From Pedococcus bigeumensis (GTDB lineage Bacteria; Actinomycetota; Actinomycetes; Actinomycetales; Dermatophilaceae): a stretch of 64,000 bases of DNA. This document shows, in pieces, positions 16,334 to 25,076 of this stretch. The translations under genes were made by a program, and so were the position numbers. The DNA is taken from positions 267,912-331,911 of the forward strand of contig NZ_RCZM01000006.1 of assembly GCF_006438965.1 (NCBI RefSeq), given 5' to 3'. Under the pieces are notes generated by a model. The model did no database searches and was not told the DNA's origin. It worked only from the letters and a program-made list of their open reading frames with translations. Position 1 is the stretch's first letter, and each line of letters starts with the position of its first letter.

Positions 16334-17710
16334 ATGGCAATCAGTCCCGACACCACCCCCCGAACGGGCGGCGACCCCAGCGGTCACCGCGGCCGACCGG
16401 TGCAGGGCGGGGTCTCGGCGGCGGTTGCGGCGCTGGCTGGCTGTGAGCCGGGCCGGGCCTGGGCGCTGAGCGACACCGAGGTCGCGGCGGCGATGAGCGC
16501 GCTGGGCGACCTCGCGGTCAGTGTCGACGCGCACCTGGTGGCGGTGCTGGCCGAGGCGAAACGGCGCAGCCTGGGCAGCGGGGACGGCTGGGGGCCGGTG
16601 GACTGGGCGCATGCGATGGCGCCACTGATCCCATTGCGGGACCTGCACGACCTGGACGCCGTCGCCGCCACCGCCGCTTCCGACGACCTGCGGCTGGCCG
16701 GCGTGGTCGAGGCGGTCGCCGCCGGCACGGACGCCGATGACGCCGACCCGGGGCGGGGTGAGGTGTTGCCGGTGGGCAAGGCCGCCCAGATCGTCCGGTT
16801 CCACCAGAGCATCCGCGGGCTGGCCGACCCGGCCGAGCTGGAGCAGGTCACCGGTGTGTTGCTGCAGTCCGCGCGCGGACTCGACGGCCTGGGCGAGAAG
16901 GGGCTCGCGGCCGCGGTCCGGCACGCCGGACAGGTGATGCGCCCGGACCGGTTGGTCGAGCACGACGCCGACCTCCGACGGGCGCACCGGTCACTGGTCA
17001 AAGGCCCGGGCCCGCTCGGGCTGAGCCGCTACACCCTGATCCTGGACGAAGAGGGCGCCGCGATCCTCGACACCGCCGTCGACGCACTGGCCAAACCGCG
17101 ACCCGACGCCAACACCGGCGCCGACACCAGCGCGCACGACCCGCGCACCGCCCAAGCACGTCGGGCGGACGCCCTCCTGGACCTGGTCAGCCGGGCCGTG
17201 GCCGCCCCAGAAGGTGTGCCGCGACAAGCCAAGACCAGCCTGGTCGTGACCATCGGGCTGGAGGTGTTGCAGGGACGCTGCCGCGGGGCCGGCCTCACCA
17301 TGGCCGGAGACATCCTGACCACCGACACCGTCCGCCGGATGGCGTGCGACGCCCAGCTCATCCCGGTCGTGCTGGGCACCAACGGTGAGATCCTCGACCA
17401 GGGCATGGGCCGGCGGCTCTTCGACCGAGCCCAGATCCGCCACCTGTGGCTACGCGACGGGCACTGCACCTTCCCCGGCTGCTCCAAACCAGCCGCCTGG
17501 ACCGACGCCCACCACCTGGTCCACTGGCTCGACGGCGGACCCACCGACATCAACAACGCCGCCCTGCTCTGCCGCGCCCACCACACCGTCGTGCACCGCG
17601 AGCGCTACACCGGAGCCGTCATCGAAGGCCCCCACGGCCCACAGGTGCACTGGGACCTCACCTACGGCTCCTACGACACCCACCTCGCCCAGCTCCCCCC
17701 ACCACCATGA
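16334..17710 (+). CDS. DUF222 / HNH endonuclease domain protein (REP13E12-like)
   Basis: N-terminal DUF222 region (about residues 30-300), then a C-terminal HNH nuclease domain with RHLWLRDGHCTFPGCSKPAAW, DAHHLVHWLDGGPTDINNAALLCRAHH. Both the CxxxxxC zinc cysteines and the HH..N..H residues are present, so the nuclease looks intact. ATG 16334 is preferred to GTG 16310. 458 aa. Proteins of this class are multi-copy in actinobacteria, as with the mycobacterial REP13E12 family, and are thought to be mobile-repeat related; the flanking 26-bp repeats fit that. Confidence 0.85.
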   Translation: MAISPDTTPRTGGDPSGHRGRPVQGGVSAAVAALAGCEPGRAWALSDTEVAAAMSALGDLAVSVDAHLVAVLAEAKRRSLGSGDGWGPVDWAHAMAPLIPLRDLHDLDAVAATAASDDLRLAGVVEAVAAGTDADDADPGRGEVLPVGKAAQIVRFHQSIRGLADPAELEQVTGVLLQSARGLDGLGEKGLAAAVRHAGQVMRPDRLVEHDADLRRAHRSLVKGPGPLGLSRYTLILDEEGAAILDTAVDALAKPRPDANTGADTSAHDPRTAQARRADALLDLVSRAVAAPEGVPRQAKTSLVVTIGLEVLQGRCRGAGLTMAGDILTTDTVRRMACDAQLIPVVLGTNGEILDQGMGRRLFDRAQIRHLWLRDGHCTFPGCSKPAAWTDAHHLVHWLDGGPTDINNAALLCRAHHTVVHRERYTGAVIEGPHGPQVHWDLTYGSYDTHLAQLPPPP

Positions 17711-17795
17711 CCCCACCCCGCACCCCGCCCGTCATGGTGGGGCCACAGGCATGCCAATCGGCGGGCAAGCAAGCCCAGCCCATGAGCAGGTGCGG

Positions 17796-18809
17796 TCAGC
17801 GGGTCGGGGCAGCACCGGTCGAGGCGCGCACCACGAGCTCGGGCCGGAAGACGTACTCCGCCCGCGGCGACGGTTCCCCGGCGATCTCGTCGAGCAGCGC
17901 CCGCACTGCGGCCTCTGCCATCGCCTGGACGCTCTGGCGCACGGTCGTCAGCGGCGGGTCGGTGAACGCGATGAGCGGCGAGTCGTCGTACCCCACGACC
18001 GAGATGTCCTCAGGCACCCGCTTGCCCACCCGACGGGCCGCCCGGATCGCGCCGAGCGCCATCAGGTCCGAACCGCAGACGACCGCTGTGCAGCCCTTCT
18101 CGATCAGCCGGGCTCCGGCGGTGTCGCCGCCCTCGACGGAGAACATCGTCCGCTCGATGAGCTCGTCGACGTCGTCGCGCCCGAGCAGGCTCTTCATGGA
18201 GGCGCGGAACCCATCGATCTTGCGAATGACCGGCACGAACCGCTCCGGCCCGACGGCCAGACCGATCTGGGTGTGGCCTAGCTGGACCAGGTGGGTGAGG
18301 GCGAGCTCCATCGAGGCGACGTCGTCGTTGGAGATGAACGGTGCGTCGATGCCTTCGCAGTAGCCGTTCACCAGCACGATCGGCAGCTCGCGCTCCCGCA
18401 GTTTCGTGTAGCGCTCGGGATCCGTCGTCACGTCAGCGTGCTGGCCCGAGACGTAGATGATCCCGGCGACGCCGCGGTCGAGCAGCATCTGCACGTACTC
18501 GTCCTCGTGCACCCCACCGGGCGTCTGGGTGCACAACACGGGCGTGAACTGGTGGCGGGCGAGCGCCGTCTCGATGATCTGCGCGAAGGCCGGGAAGATC
18601 GGGTTGGTCAGCTCCGGCACGATGAGCCCGACGAGATCGGCGGTCTTGCGCCGCAGCCGCGACGGCCGGTCGTAGCCGAGGATGTCCAGCGACGTCAGCA
18701 CCGCCTCGCGGGTCGCCTCGGCGACACCCGGCTTGCCGTTGAGCACCCGGCTGACCGTCGCCTCGCTGACCTCGGCGTGCGCCGCGATATCAGCCAGTCT
18801 CGCCTTCAT
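17796..18809 (-). CDS. LacI-family transcriptional regulator
   Basis: N-terminal helix-turn-helix and hinge (ADIAAHAEVSEATVSRVLNG, then TREAVLTSLDILGYDRPSRLRRK) followed by a periplasmic-binding-protein-like effector domain with GLIVPELTNPIFP and the C-terminal SVVGYDDSPLIAFTDPPLTTVRQ. 337 aa from ATG 18809. Divergent from an MsiK/UgpC-type sugar ABC ATPase, with three palindromes of LacI-operator type in the gap. It probably represses that gene and itself in response to a sugar; identity of the sugar is unknown. Confidence 0.9.
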   Translation of the reverse strand: MKARLADIAAHAEVSEATVSRVLNGKPGVAEATREAVLTSLDILGYDRPSRLRRKTADLVGLIVPELTNPIFPAFAQIIETALARHQFTPVLCTQTPGGVHEDEYVQMLLDRGVAGIIYVSGQHADVTTDPERYTKLRERELPIVLVNGYCEGIDAPFISNDDVASMELALTHLVQLGHTQIGLAVGPERFVPVIRKIDGFRASMKSLLGRDDVDELIERTMFSVEGGDTAGARLIEKGCTAVVCGSDLMALGAIRAARRVGKRVPEDISVVGYDDSPLIAFTDPPLTTVRQSVQAMAEAAVRALLDEIAGEPSPRAEYVFRPELVVRASTGAAPTR

Positions 18810-18822
18810 GGCCGCGACGGTA

Positions 18823-18916
18823 GCAAGAACTTGCAGGCCCGACCGACCACACGCTGCAAGAACTTTCAGGTATGCGGCGAGGTCACCACCCGCCCAGCAC
18901 CTGCGCAAACGCTTAC
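18823..18916. promoter_or_regulatory. Three LacI-type operator-like palindromes
   Basis: GCAAGAACTTGC at 18823-18834 is a palindrome with a 2-base centre. GCAAGAACTTTC at 18856-18867 differs by one base in each distal position, and GCAAACGCTTAC at 18905-18916 resembles the general LacI/GalR consensus. Centres are 33 and 49 bases apart. They lie between the divergent lacI-family and ABC-ATPase genes. Confidence 0.65.
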
Positions 18917-19067
18917 ATGTTGTCTCACCGGGACGGCCCAGCACTGGCGCAACGCCCACCTCTGGGACAGACTGGGCCCACCGCAGACACCGACGTCAGC
19001 GGCAGCAGCACCCTTTACAACGGATCGTCCGGCACGTTCCTGCCGGTGAAGGAGAGGCAACGTAGCC

Positions 19068-20177
19068 ATGGCAACAGTCAAGTTCGACGAGGCAACCCGG
19101 CTCTACCCGGGCAATGACAAGCCCTCGGTTGACAAGCTCAACATCGACATCGAGGACGGCGAGTTCCTCGTCCTGGTCGGTCCCTCCGGATGTGGCAAGT
19201 CCACCTCCCTGCGCATGCTCGCAGGCCTCGAAGAGGTCAACGCCGGCAAGATCTGGATCGGTGACCGCGACGTCACCAACCTGTCCCCCAAGGACCGCGA
19301 TGTCGCGATGGTCTTCCAGAACTACGCGCTCTACCCCCACATGACGGTCGCCGACAACATGGGCTTCGCGCTCAAGATCGCCGGCGTCGACAAGGGCGAG
19401 ATCCGCAAGCGTGTCGAAGAGGCCGCCAAGATCCTCGACCTGTCCGCCTACCTCGAGCGCAAGCCGAAGGCCCTCTCCGGTGGCCAGCGTCAGCGCGTCG
19501 CGATGGGCCGCGCGATCGTGCGTTCGCCCCAGGTGTTCCTCATGGACGAGCCGCTGTCGAACCTCGACGCCAAGCTCCGTGTCCAGACCCGCACCCAGAT
19601 CGCCTCGCTCCAGCGCCGCCTCGGTGTCACCACGGTCTACGTCACGCACGACCAGGTCGAGGCCATGACGATGGGTGACCGGGTCGCTGTCCTCAAGGAC
19701 GGCATCCTCCAGCAGTGCGACAGCCCGCGTCACATGTACGACCACCCGAACAACGTCTTCGTCGCAGGCTTCATCGGCTCCCCAGCCATGAACCTCCTCG
19801 AGGTCGAGTCCACCGACGGTGGCGTCATCGTGGGCGACTCCACCGTGGCGATCGAGCGCGACCGGCTCGCCGGCGCCTCGGGCAAGGGCCTGACGCTCGG
19901 TGTCCGTCCCGAGGACCTCGAGCTGCGCACCGACGGCCACGGCATCGCCGTGACGGTCGACGTCGTCGAGGAGCTTGGCGCCGACGCCTACATCTACGGG
20001 TCGACCAAGGCTGCCCAGCACGTCGACGAGGACGACAGCGACGCACCCGAGAAGCCGTTCATCGCGCGGGTCGACGGTCGCAACCCCCCGGCCAAGGGTG
20101 AGACGGTCTACCTCGCTCCGAAGGTCGGACACGTGCACCTGTTCGACGCACAGTCCGGCCTGCGTCTCGGCGACTGA
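19068..20177 (+). CDS. ugpC: Sugar ABC transporter ATP-binding protein (MsiK/UgpC family)
   Basis: ATPase that powers carbohydrate importers. Walker A GPSGCGKST (about residues 38-46), Q loop FQNYALYPHMT, signature LSGGQRQRVAMGRAI, Walker B VFLMDEPLSNLD and switch YVTHDQVEA are all intact; the C-terminal third is the regulatory TOBE/MalK-type domain. 369 aa. No permease or binding-protein gene lies nearby, so it probably serves several importers as MsiK does in Streptomyces. Controlled by the divergent LacI regulator, to judge from operator-like sites. Confidence 0.92.
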   Translation: MATVKFDEATRLYPGNDKPSVDKLNIDIEDGEFLVLVGPSGCGKSTSLRMLAGLEEVNAGKIWIGDRDVTNLSPKDRDVAMVFQNYALYPHMTVADNMGFALKIAGVDKGEIRKRVEEAAKILDLSAYLERKPKALSGGQRQRVAMGRAIVRSPQVFLMDEPLSNLDAKLRVQTRTQIASLQRRLGVTTVYVTHDQVEAMTMGDRVAVLKDGILQQCDSPRHMYDHPNNVFVAGFIGSPAMNLLEVESTDGGVIVGDSTVAIERDRLAGASGKGLTLGVRPEDLELRTDGHGIAVTVDVVEELGADAYIYGSTKAAQHVDEDDSDAPEKPFIARVDGRNPPAKGETVYLAPKVGHVHLFDAQSGLRLGD

Positions 20178-20212
20178 CCGAGCACGACGACAGACCAAGC
20201 AAGGTATGCCGG

Positions 20213-20244
20213 GTGGCCGGCTCCCATTCGCGGGGGCCGGCCAC
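20213..20244 (+). terminator. Hairpin after the ABC ATPase gene
   Basis: GTGGCCGGC (20213-20221) pairs with GCCGGCCAC (20236-20244), with further partial pairing in the loop. 35 bases past the stop; no T-tract. Confidence 0.55.
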
Positions 20245-20303
20245 ACCGGTCTTCCCACCCGGACCGACCGACGCCGCACCCGGCGCCGCTGGGAGCATGA
20301 GAC

Positions 20304-21584
20304 GTGGCACTCCAGATCACTGCGGCACGGCCTGACCCGGCACTGCTCGACCTCCCGTGGGAGCTCCCCCTCGAGACTTGGCCCGAGGAGCATCTCGCCG
20401 CCCTACCCCGTGGCATCTCGCGGCACGTCGTCCGGTTCGTCAAGCTCTCGGGTCGGGTGCTGGCGGTCAAGGAGATCAAGGCCGACATCGCGGTCCGCGA
20501 GTACCAGATGCTGCGGATGCTGGGACGCCTCGACCTGCCGTGCGTCGTGCCGTTCGGCGTCGTCAGCGGCCGCGAGGCCACCGGCGGCTCACCCCTTGAC
20601 GCCTGCCTCATCACCCGGCACCTCCAGTTCTCGCTGCCCTACCGCGCGCTGTTCAGCCAGTCGCTGCGCCCCGACACCTCGACCAGGCTGATCGACGCGT
20701 TGGCGGTACTGCTCGTCCGCCTGCACCTCATCGGCTTCTGGTGGGGCGACGTGTCCCTCTCCAACACCTTGTTCCGCCGCGACGCCGGCGCGTTCGCGGC
20801 ATACCTCGTCGACGCGGAGACAGGGGAGCTGCACCAGTCGCTGACCTCCGGCCAGCGCGACCACGACCTCGAGATCGCCCGCGTCAACATCGCCGGCGAG
20901 CTGATGGACCTCGAGGCCGGCGGATTCCTCGAGGCCGGCGTCGACCCCGTCGACACGTCCAACCGCATCGTCACGCGCTACGCCGAGCTGTGGGACGAGC
21001 TCACCGGCGTGCAGCGGTTCGAGAGCGGCGACCGTTGGCGCGTCGACGAGCGGATCCGCCGTCTCAACGAGCTGGGCTTCGACGTCGATGAGCTCGCCAT
21101 CTCCACCGACATCGGTGGCACCACCATCCAGATCCAGCCCAAAGTCGTTGACGCAGGCCATCATTCGCGTCGTCTGCTGCGGCTCACCGGGCTCGATGTC
21201 GAGGAGAACCAGGCGCGTCGGCTGCTCAACGACCTCGACTCCTACCGCGCCGGCAGCGACCGCCAGAACGATGACGAGGAGATCGTGGCGCACGACTGGC
21301 TGGCCAAGATCTACGAGCCGATCACCCGCACGGTCCCCCGGGACCTGGCCGGCAAGCTCGAACCTGCCGAGCTGTTCCACGAGGTCCTCGAACACCGGTG
21401 GTACCTCTCAGAACGCGCCGGCCACGACATGCCCATCGAGGACGCGATCCGCGACTACGTGTCGACAGTGCTGCCGAGCAAGCCCGACGAGGCGACCGTG
21501 GTGGGCGTGGACACGGTCGAGATGCCGGTGGTCGCGATGTTCGACGACACGGGCGACGCTCCGAGACCGACCCCTCGCCGTTAG
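20304..21584 (+). CDS. DUF4032 protein with kinase-like N-terminal domain
   Basis: 426 aa from GTG 20304. The N-terminal half has protein-kinase-like features (VLAVKEIKADIAVREYQML, a FWWGDVSLSNTLFRRD segment like a catalytic loop, and YLVDAETGEL where a DFG would lie), which resembles lipopolysaccharide-kinase or aminoglycoside-kinase folds. The C-terminal part is the DUF4032 domain. Widespread in actinobacteria, function unknown. It stands alone with a terminator on its upstream side. Confidence 0.75.
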   Translation: MALQITAARPDPALLDLPWELPLETWPEEHLAALPRGISRHVVRFVKLSGRVLAVKEIKADIAVREYQMLRMLGRLDLPCVVPFGVVSGREATGGSPLDACLITRHLQFSLPYRALFSQSLRPDTSTRLIDALAVLLVRLHLIGFWWGDVSLSNTLFRRDAGAFAAYLVDAETGELHQSLTSGQRDHDLEIARVNIAGELMDLEAGGFLEAGVDPVDTSNRIVTRYAELWDELTGVQRFESGDRWRVDERIRRLNELGFDVDELAISTDIGGTTIQIQPKVVDAGHHSRRLLRLTGLDVEENQARRLLNDLDSYRAGSDRQNDDEEIVAHDWLAKIYEPITRTVPRDLAGKLEPAELFHEVLEHRWYLSERAGHDMPIEDAIRDYVSTVLPSKPDEATVVGVDTVEMPVVAMFDDTGDAPRPTPRR

Positions 21585-21662
21585 CCACCCTGACCCCACA
21601 GCCGGCGCTAGTCTGACCGTCGCCAGCACCACCACGACGCGCGCCGACTCGCAGGGGATCCG

Positions 21663-22280
21663 ATGACCGACCAGCCGCAGCACCCGCCCGCACCACAGCA
21701 ACCCCAGCCCGAGCCCCAGCCCGAGCCCCAGCTACCCGCCTACGGGGCCGCCACGGGGTACGCCGGCCCACCGGCATACGGCCACCCCGCACCCTGGGGG
21801 CCGCTCGCCGGGTGGGGCACTCGGGTGCTCGCGATGATCGTCGACAGCCTGCTGTCGCTGATTGGGCTGATCCCCTACATCGTCGGCGTCGTCCTCGTCG
21901 TCGCCGGACTGCCTGACTCGTCGTCCTACGAGACGACGGCGGGTCCGTCTGCGGACGAGACCAACACGGGACTGGTCATCGCGGGAGTCATCCTCGCGAT
22001 CATCGGGCTCCTCGGAATGCTCGCCATCCAGATCTGGAACCGGGCGTTCAAGCAGGGCCGGACCGGCCAGAGCGTCGGCAAGAAGGCGATGGGCATCAAG
22101 CTCGTCGACGAGCACACCGGGCAGCCGATCGGCGCCGGGATGTCGTTCGTTCGCGACCTGGCCCACACGCTCGACGGGTTCTGCTACATCGGCTACCTCT
22201 GGCCCCTCTGGGACGACAAGCGCCAGACCTTCGCCGACAAGATCCTCGGCACGGTCGTCGTCGAGACACCCAAGAGCTGA
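21663..22280 (+). CDS. RDD-family membrane protein
   Basis: A Pro/Gln/Glu-rich cytoplasmic N-terminus (residues 1-48) precedes an RDD domain: the GWGTRVLAMIVDSLLSLIG helix with its Arg-Asp signature, a second helix near 103-125, and KQGRTGQSVGKKAMGIKLV, typical of the family. A third hydrophobic segment lies near 165-180. 205 aa. RDD proteins are implicated in ion transport but most are uncharacterised. It converges on the DUF2752/CD225 cluster. Confidence 0.85.
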   Translation: MTDQPQHPPAPQQPQPEPQPEPQLPAYGAATGYAGPPAYGHPAPWGPLAGWGTRVLAMIVDSLLSLIGLIPYIVGVVLVVAGLPDSSSYETTAGPSADETNTGLVIAGVILAIIGLLGMLAIQIWNRAFKQGRTGQSVGKKAMGIKLVDEHTGQPIGAGMSFVRDLAHTLDGFCYIGYLWPLWDDKRQTFADKILGTVVVETPKS

Positions 22281-22295
22281 CCGACTCCGACAGGC

Positions 22296-22748
22296 TCAGG
22301 CCGGCGACAACCAGGTCCAGCCGGGGAAGTTCCGCAGGGCCCAGAACGCGAGCACGAGGGTGAGCAGCCCGTAGAGCAGCGCGGGGGGTGCGGCCCAGGT
22401 TCGCGGCTGGCCCCGCCACAGCCGTCGAGCCCAGACGACCCAGCCGACGGCCAGACCGACCAGGGCGATCACGGTGAACGGGTTGCGTGAGAGGGCGCCA
22501 TCGAGGTTGCCATGAGCCAGATCATGGATGGCGCGCAGCGACCCGCACCCCGGGCAGTAGTAGCCGGTCAGGGCAAGGAACGGGCAGGTCGGGTAGTGGC
22601 CAGACTGGTTCGGGTCGACTGCCGCGATGACACCGACGACGGCAGCCGCGGCAAGTCCCACGAGGGCAGGACCGCGCAACGCCCCGCGACGAGGTGCCGT
22701 CGGCACGTGTGTCACGGAGCGTTGCGGGGTGTCCTTCATGGTGGGCAT
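22296..22748 (-). CDS. DUF2752 membrane protein, copy 1
   Basis: Starts at ATG 22748, nine bases after the stop of the upstream CD225-like gene (ATG 22739 is an alternative). Three membrane segments (about 27-44, 89-107, 115-135) and the DUF2752 signature HYPTCPFLALTGYYCPGCGSLRAIHDLAHG, whose CxxCG and His residues suggest a metal or redox site. 150 aa. Ends in FPGWTWLSPA, the same tail as copy 2. Probably co-transcribed with the small Pro-rich protein before it. Confidence 0.8.
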   Translation of the reverse strand: MPTMKDTPQRSVTHVPTAPRRGALRGPALVGLAAAAVVGVIAAVDPNQSGHYPTCPFLALTGYYCPGCGSLRAIHDLAHGNLDGALSRNPFTVIALVGLAVGWVVWARRLWRGQPRTWAAPPALLYGLLTLVLAFWALRNFPGWTWLSPA

Positions 22749-22756
22749 CAGCCTGT

Positions 22757-23089
22757 TCAGACTCCCGCAGAGTCCTTGATGGCCGGATAGATCAGGGTGA
22801 AGTAGATGACGCCCCAGACCAGGCCGACGATGGCCGTGATGATGGTCCACTGCTTCGCCTTGGCCGACGAAGCCTGGGCACCAGCCGCATCGCCGGCGCG
22901 CCACTTGCTGTTCACCTGGGTAGCGAACACGATGGCGGCGATGCCGGGAGGCAGGCAGCAGAAGATCGTCGCGAGGATGGCGAAGACGAGGTAGTTCTTC
23001 GGCGGGGTGCCACCCACCACCGGGCCTTCGTTGTACCCGGGCGCGGAGGGCGGAGGAGGCGGCGGAGGCGGGGTTCCGTAGTCAGACAT
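22757..23089 (-). CDS. CD225/dispanin-like small membrane protein, copy 1
   Basis: 110 aa. A Tyr/Gly/Pro N-terminus with a run of eight prolines, then two membrane segments: YLVFAILATIFCCLPPGIAAIVFA, which carries the CC..P(P)G pattern of CD225/dispanin proteins, and WTIITAIVGLVWGVIYFTLI. The polar loop between has KWRAGDAAGAQASSAKAK, also typical. Such proteins are common next to DUF2752 genes in actinobacteria; function unknown. Confidence 0.8.
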   Translation of the reverse strand: MSDYGTPPPPPPPPSAPGYNEGPVVGGTPPKNYLVFAILATIFCCLPPGIAAIVFATQVNSKWRAGDAAGAQASSAKAKQWTIITAIVGLVWGVIYFTLIYPAIKDSAGV

Positions 23090-23158
23090 GCGGGTGTTCC
23101 CTTCGAGTGTGCGAGCGCCGCTCCCCCATGGGCGCGACAGGGCGAAACGCTAGCGGAT
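23065..23158 (-). repeat. Leader and start region duplicated from 23961-24063 (copy 1)
   Basis: The 5' leader and first codons (MSDYGTPPPPPPP) are almost identical to those of copy 2, including GCTAGCGTTTCGCCC and GGGAGCGGCGCTCGCA. The region upstream of the ribosome site is better conserved than the coding part after it, so it may carry a shared promoter or operator. Confidence 0.8.
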
Positions 23159-23175
23159 TTGTCCCCGTTTGCGGC

Positions 23176-23607
23176 TCAGGCGGGCGAGAGCCAGGTCCAG
23201 CCGGGCACATTCCGACCCACCCAGTACACAGCGATCAGGGTGGGCAGCACGAACTGGATCCAACGCGGCCACGGAAGGGGCCGATCGCGACCTTGAAGCG
23301 CCAAGAGCACGGATCGTTCCCACAGCAACGCGGCGACCGCAAGGGCGAGGACGGTCGCCGGATTGCGCTGAAGTGCCGTCCCGAGGTCGCCGTGCGCGAT
23401 GGCGTGCAGGCACCTGAGCGTGCCGCACCCCGGGCAGAAGAAGCCTGTCGTGTACAGGAACGGGCAGGTCGGGTAGTGACCCGACTCGTTGGGATCCACC
23501 ACGGCGGCGATGCCCACCACGGCGCACACTCCGGCCGCTGCGACCAACGGGCCGCGCAACCGTCGACGCAGCGACTGCTTCGCAACGGTACCGGGCAACG
23601 CGGTCAT
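23176..23607 (-). CDS. DUF2752 membrane protein, copy 2
   Basis: ATG 23607 gives 143 aa (an upstream in-frame start at 23652 would add 15 unlikely residues). Shares with copy 1 the signature HYPTCPFLYTTGFFCPGCGTLRCLHAIAHGD and the tail VPGWTWLSPA, but the membrane segments have diverged. The CxxCG motif is kept in both copies, which points to functional constraint. It follows the second Pro-rich small protein gene by about 70 bases. Confidence 0.8.
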   Translation of the reverse strand: MTALPGTVAKQSLRRRLRGPLVAAAGVCAVVGIAAVVDPNESGHYPTCPFLYTTGFFCPGCGTLRCLHAIAHGDLGTALQRNPATVLALAVAALLWERSVLLALQGRDRPLPWPRWIQFVLPTLIAVYWVGRNVPGWTWLSPA

Positions 23608-23680
23608 CCCCGCATTCTCCACGACTGCGACAGGACGATGGCCCGCGCCCACCTCTGCGGACGCGGGCCCATCGAGACTG

Positions 23681-23995
23681 TCAGTTGGAACTCAGGAGCC
23701 CGACGCCACCGAGGGCGATGTTGGCGATGAACCCGACCGCCCACAGCGCCAACGCGATGATCGAGATGATCTTGGCGGTGTTGGCCTTGCTGACATTCAG
23801 GCCCTGCGCGTGGCCTTCGCGCAGGATGGTGTTGGCGGTGATCAACGTGTAGATGGCCAACGGACCACAGCAAAGAAGGCCGACGATGCTGAGGATGAGG
23901 GTCGTCTGAGCCTTGGGGTGCTCTCCGCCACCCATGGCGCCGGGGTAGCCCTGGACGGGCGGCGGAGGCGGCGGCGGGGTGCCGTAGTCAGACAT
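23681..23995 (-). CDS. CD225/DUF4190-like small membrane protein, copy 2
   Basis: 104 aa with N-terminus MSDYGTPPPPPPPVQGYPG, nearly identical to copy 1 for its first 13 residues, then a divergent body with two membrane segments (TTLILSIVGLLCCGPLAIYTL and IISIIALALWAVGFIANIAL). The first keeps the CCGPLA motif. Paralogue of 22757-23089 by tandem duplication of a two-gene unit. Confidence 0.75.
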   Translation of the reverse strand: MSDYGTPPPPPPPVQGYPGAMGGGEHPKAQTTLILSIVGLLCCGPLAIYTLITANTILREGHAQGLNVSKANTAKIISIIALALWAVGFIANIALGGVGLLSSN

Positions 23996-24063
23996 GCAGG
24001 AGTTCCCTTCGAGGTTTGCGAGCGCCGCTCCCCCATGGGCGCGACGGGCGAAACGCTAGCGGA
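23961..24063 (-). repeat. Duplicated leader (copy 2)
   Basis: Partner of 23065-23158. Differences are mostly single-base indels near the ribosome site. The DNA between the two leaders (one module, about 900 bases) is the duplication unit. Confidence 0.8.
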
Positions 24064-24081
24064 TACGCCCTGTCGCGTGGG

Positions 24082-25065
24082 TCAGATCGCCCGACGTCTC
24101 GCCACTTCGTACAGCGCGACTCCCGTGGCGATCCCGGCGTTCAGCGACTCGACGGCCGACGACATGGGGATCGAGACGATCTGGTCGCAGTTCTCCCTGA
24201 CCAGCCGCGAGAGCCCCTTGCCCTCCGAACCGGTCACGATGACGATCGGCTCGGTCGCCAGCTCGAGATCCGGCAGCTGGACGTCACCCTCCATGTCGAG
24301 CCCCAGGATGAAGAACCCGGCCTTGCGGAACTCCTCCAGCGCGCGGGTCAGGTTCGCAGCGAGCGCGACCGGGACGCGGGCGGCAGCCCCGGCAGACGTC
24401 TTCCACGCGCTCGCGGTCATGCCGACCGAGCGGCGCTCGGGCACGACCACTCCGTGGCCGCCGAACGCCGCCACAGACCGGATGATGGCGCCGAGGTTAC
24501 GAGGATCGGTGATCCCGTCCAGCGCAACGACTAGGGGTATGCCGGGTGCTTGCGGATTGATGAAGTCGCTGGGGTGCGCGTACTCGTACGGCGGGACCTG
24601 CAGGGCCAGGCCTTGGTGCACCGCACCGTCGGTGAGCCGGTCCAGCTCGCCGCGCGGGGTCTCCAGGATCGCGATGCCCTTGGCCGTCGCGGTTTTGAGC
24701 GCCTCACGGACGCGGTCGTCCGAGTCGATCCGGCCGGCGACGTACATGGTCGTCACCGGGACGTCGGCACGCAGCGCCTCGACGACCGAGTTGCGACCGG
24801 CGACGATCTCGCTGGACGCCTTGCCCCGACGCGAACCGCCACGGCTGGCGCTGGGCCGGGCGCCCGGCTTGGAGCCGCTGCTGCCGGCGCGCTTCTCGGC
24901 CGCCGTGGCCATCCGGTTGGCCTTGTGCTTGGGACGTTCCTCCGCCTTCGGGGTCGGTCCCCTGCCCTCGAGACCGCGTCGGCGCTGTCCGCCCGAGCCG
25001 ACCTGCGGACCCTTCTTCGACGCGCCCTTGCGGATCGCGCCACGTCGCTGGGAGTTGCCAGCCAT
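24082..25065 (-). CDS. rlmB: 23S rRNA (guanosine-2'-O-)-methyltransferase, TrmH family
   Basis: SPOUT-class methyltransferase for 23S rRNA G2251. A basic low-complexity extension (residues 1-85) common in actinobacteria precedes the substrate-binding domain ([15 protein letters not shown]) and the SPOUT domain with [32 protein letters not shown] and [23 protein letters not shown], which form the trefoil knot. 327 aa. Eleven bases downstream of cysS, the usual rlmB partner, so likely one operon. Confidence 0.92.
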   Translation of the reverse strand: MAGNSQRRGAIRKGASKKGPQVGSGGQRRRGLEGRGPTPKAEERPKHKANRMATAAEKRAGSSGSKPGARPSASRGGSRRGKASSEIVAGRNSVVEALRADVPVTTMYVAGRIDSDDRVREALKTATAKGIAILETPRGELDRLTDGAVHQGLALQVPPYEYAHPSDFINPQAPGIPLVVALDGITDPRNLGAIIRSVAAFGGHGVVVPERRSVGMTASAWKTSAGAAARVPVALAANLTRALEEFRKAGFFILGLDMEGDVQLPDLELATEPIVIVTGSEGKGLSRLVRENCDQIVSIPMSSAVESLNAGIATGVALYEVARRRAI

Positions 25066-25076
25066 GGGTGTTCCTC

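Noticed and set aside
18996-20393. 465-codon minus-strand frame opposite the ABC ATPase
   Set aside because: Shadow of an intact ATPase gene.
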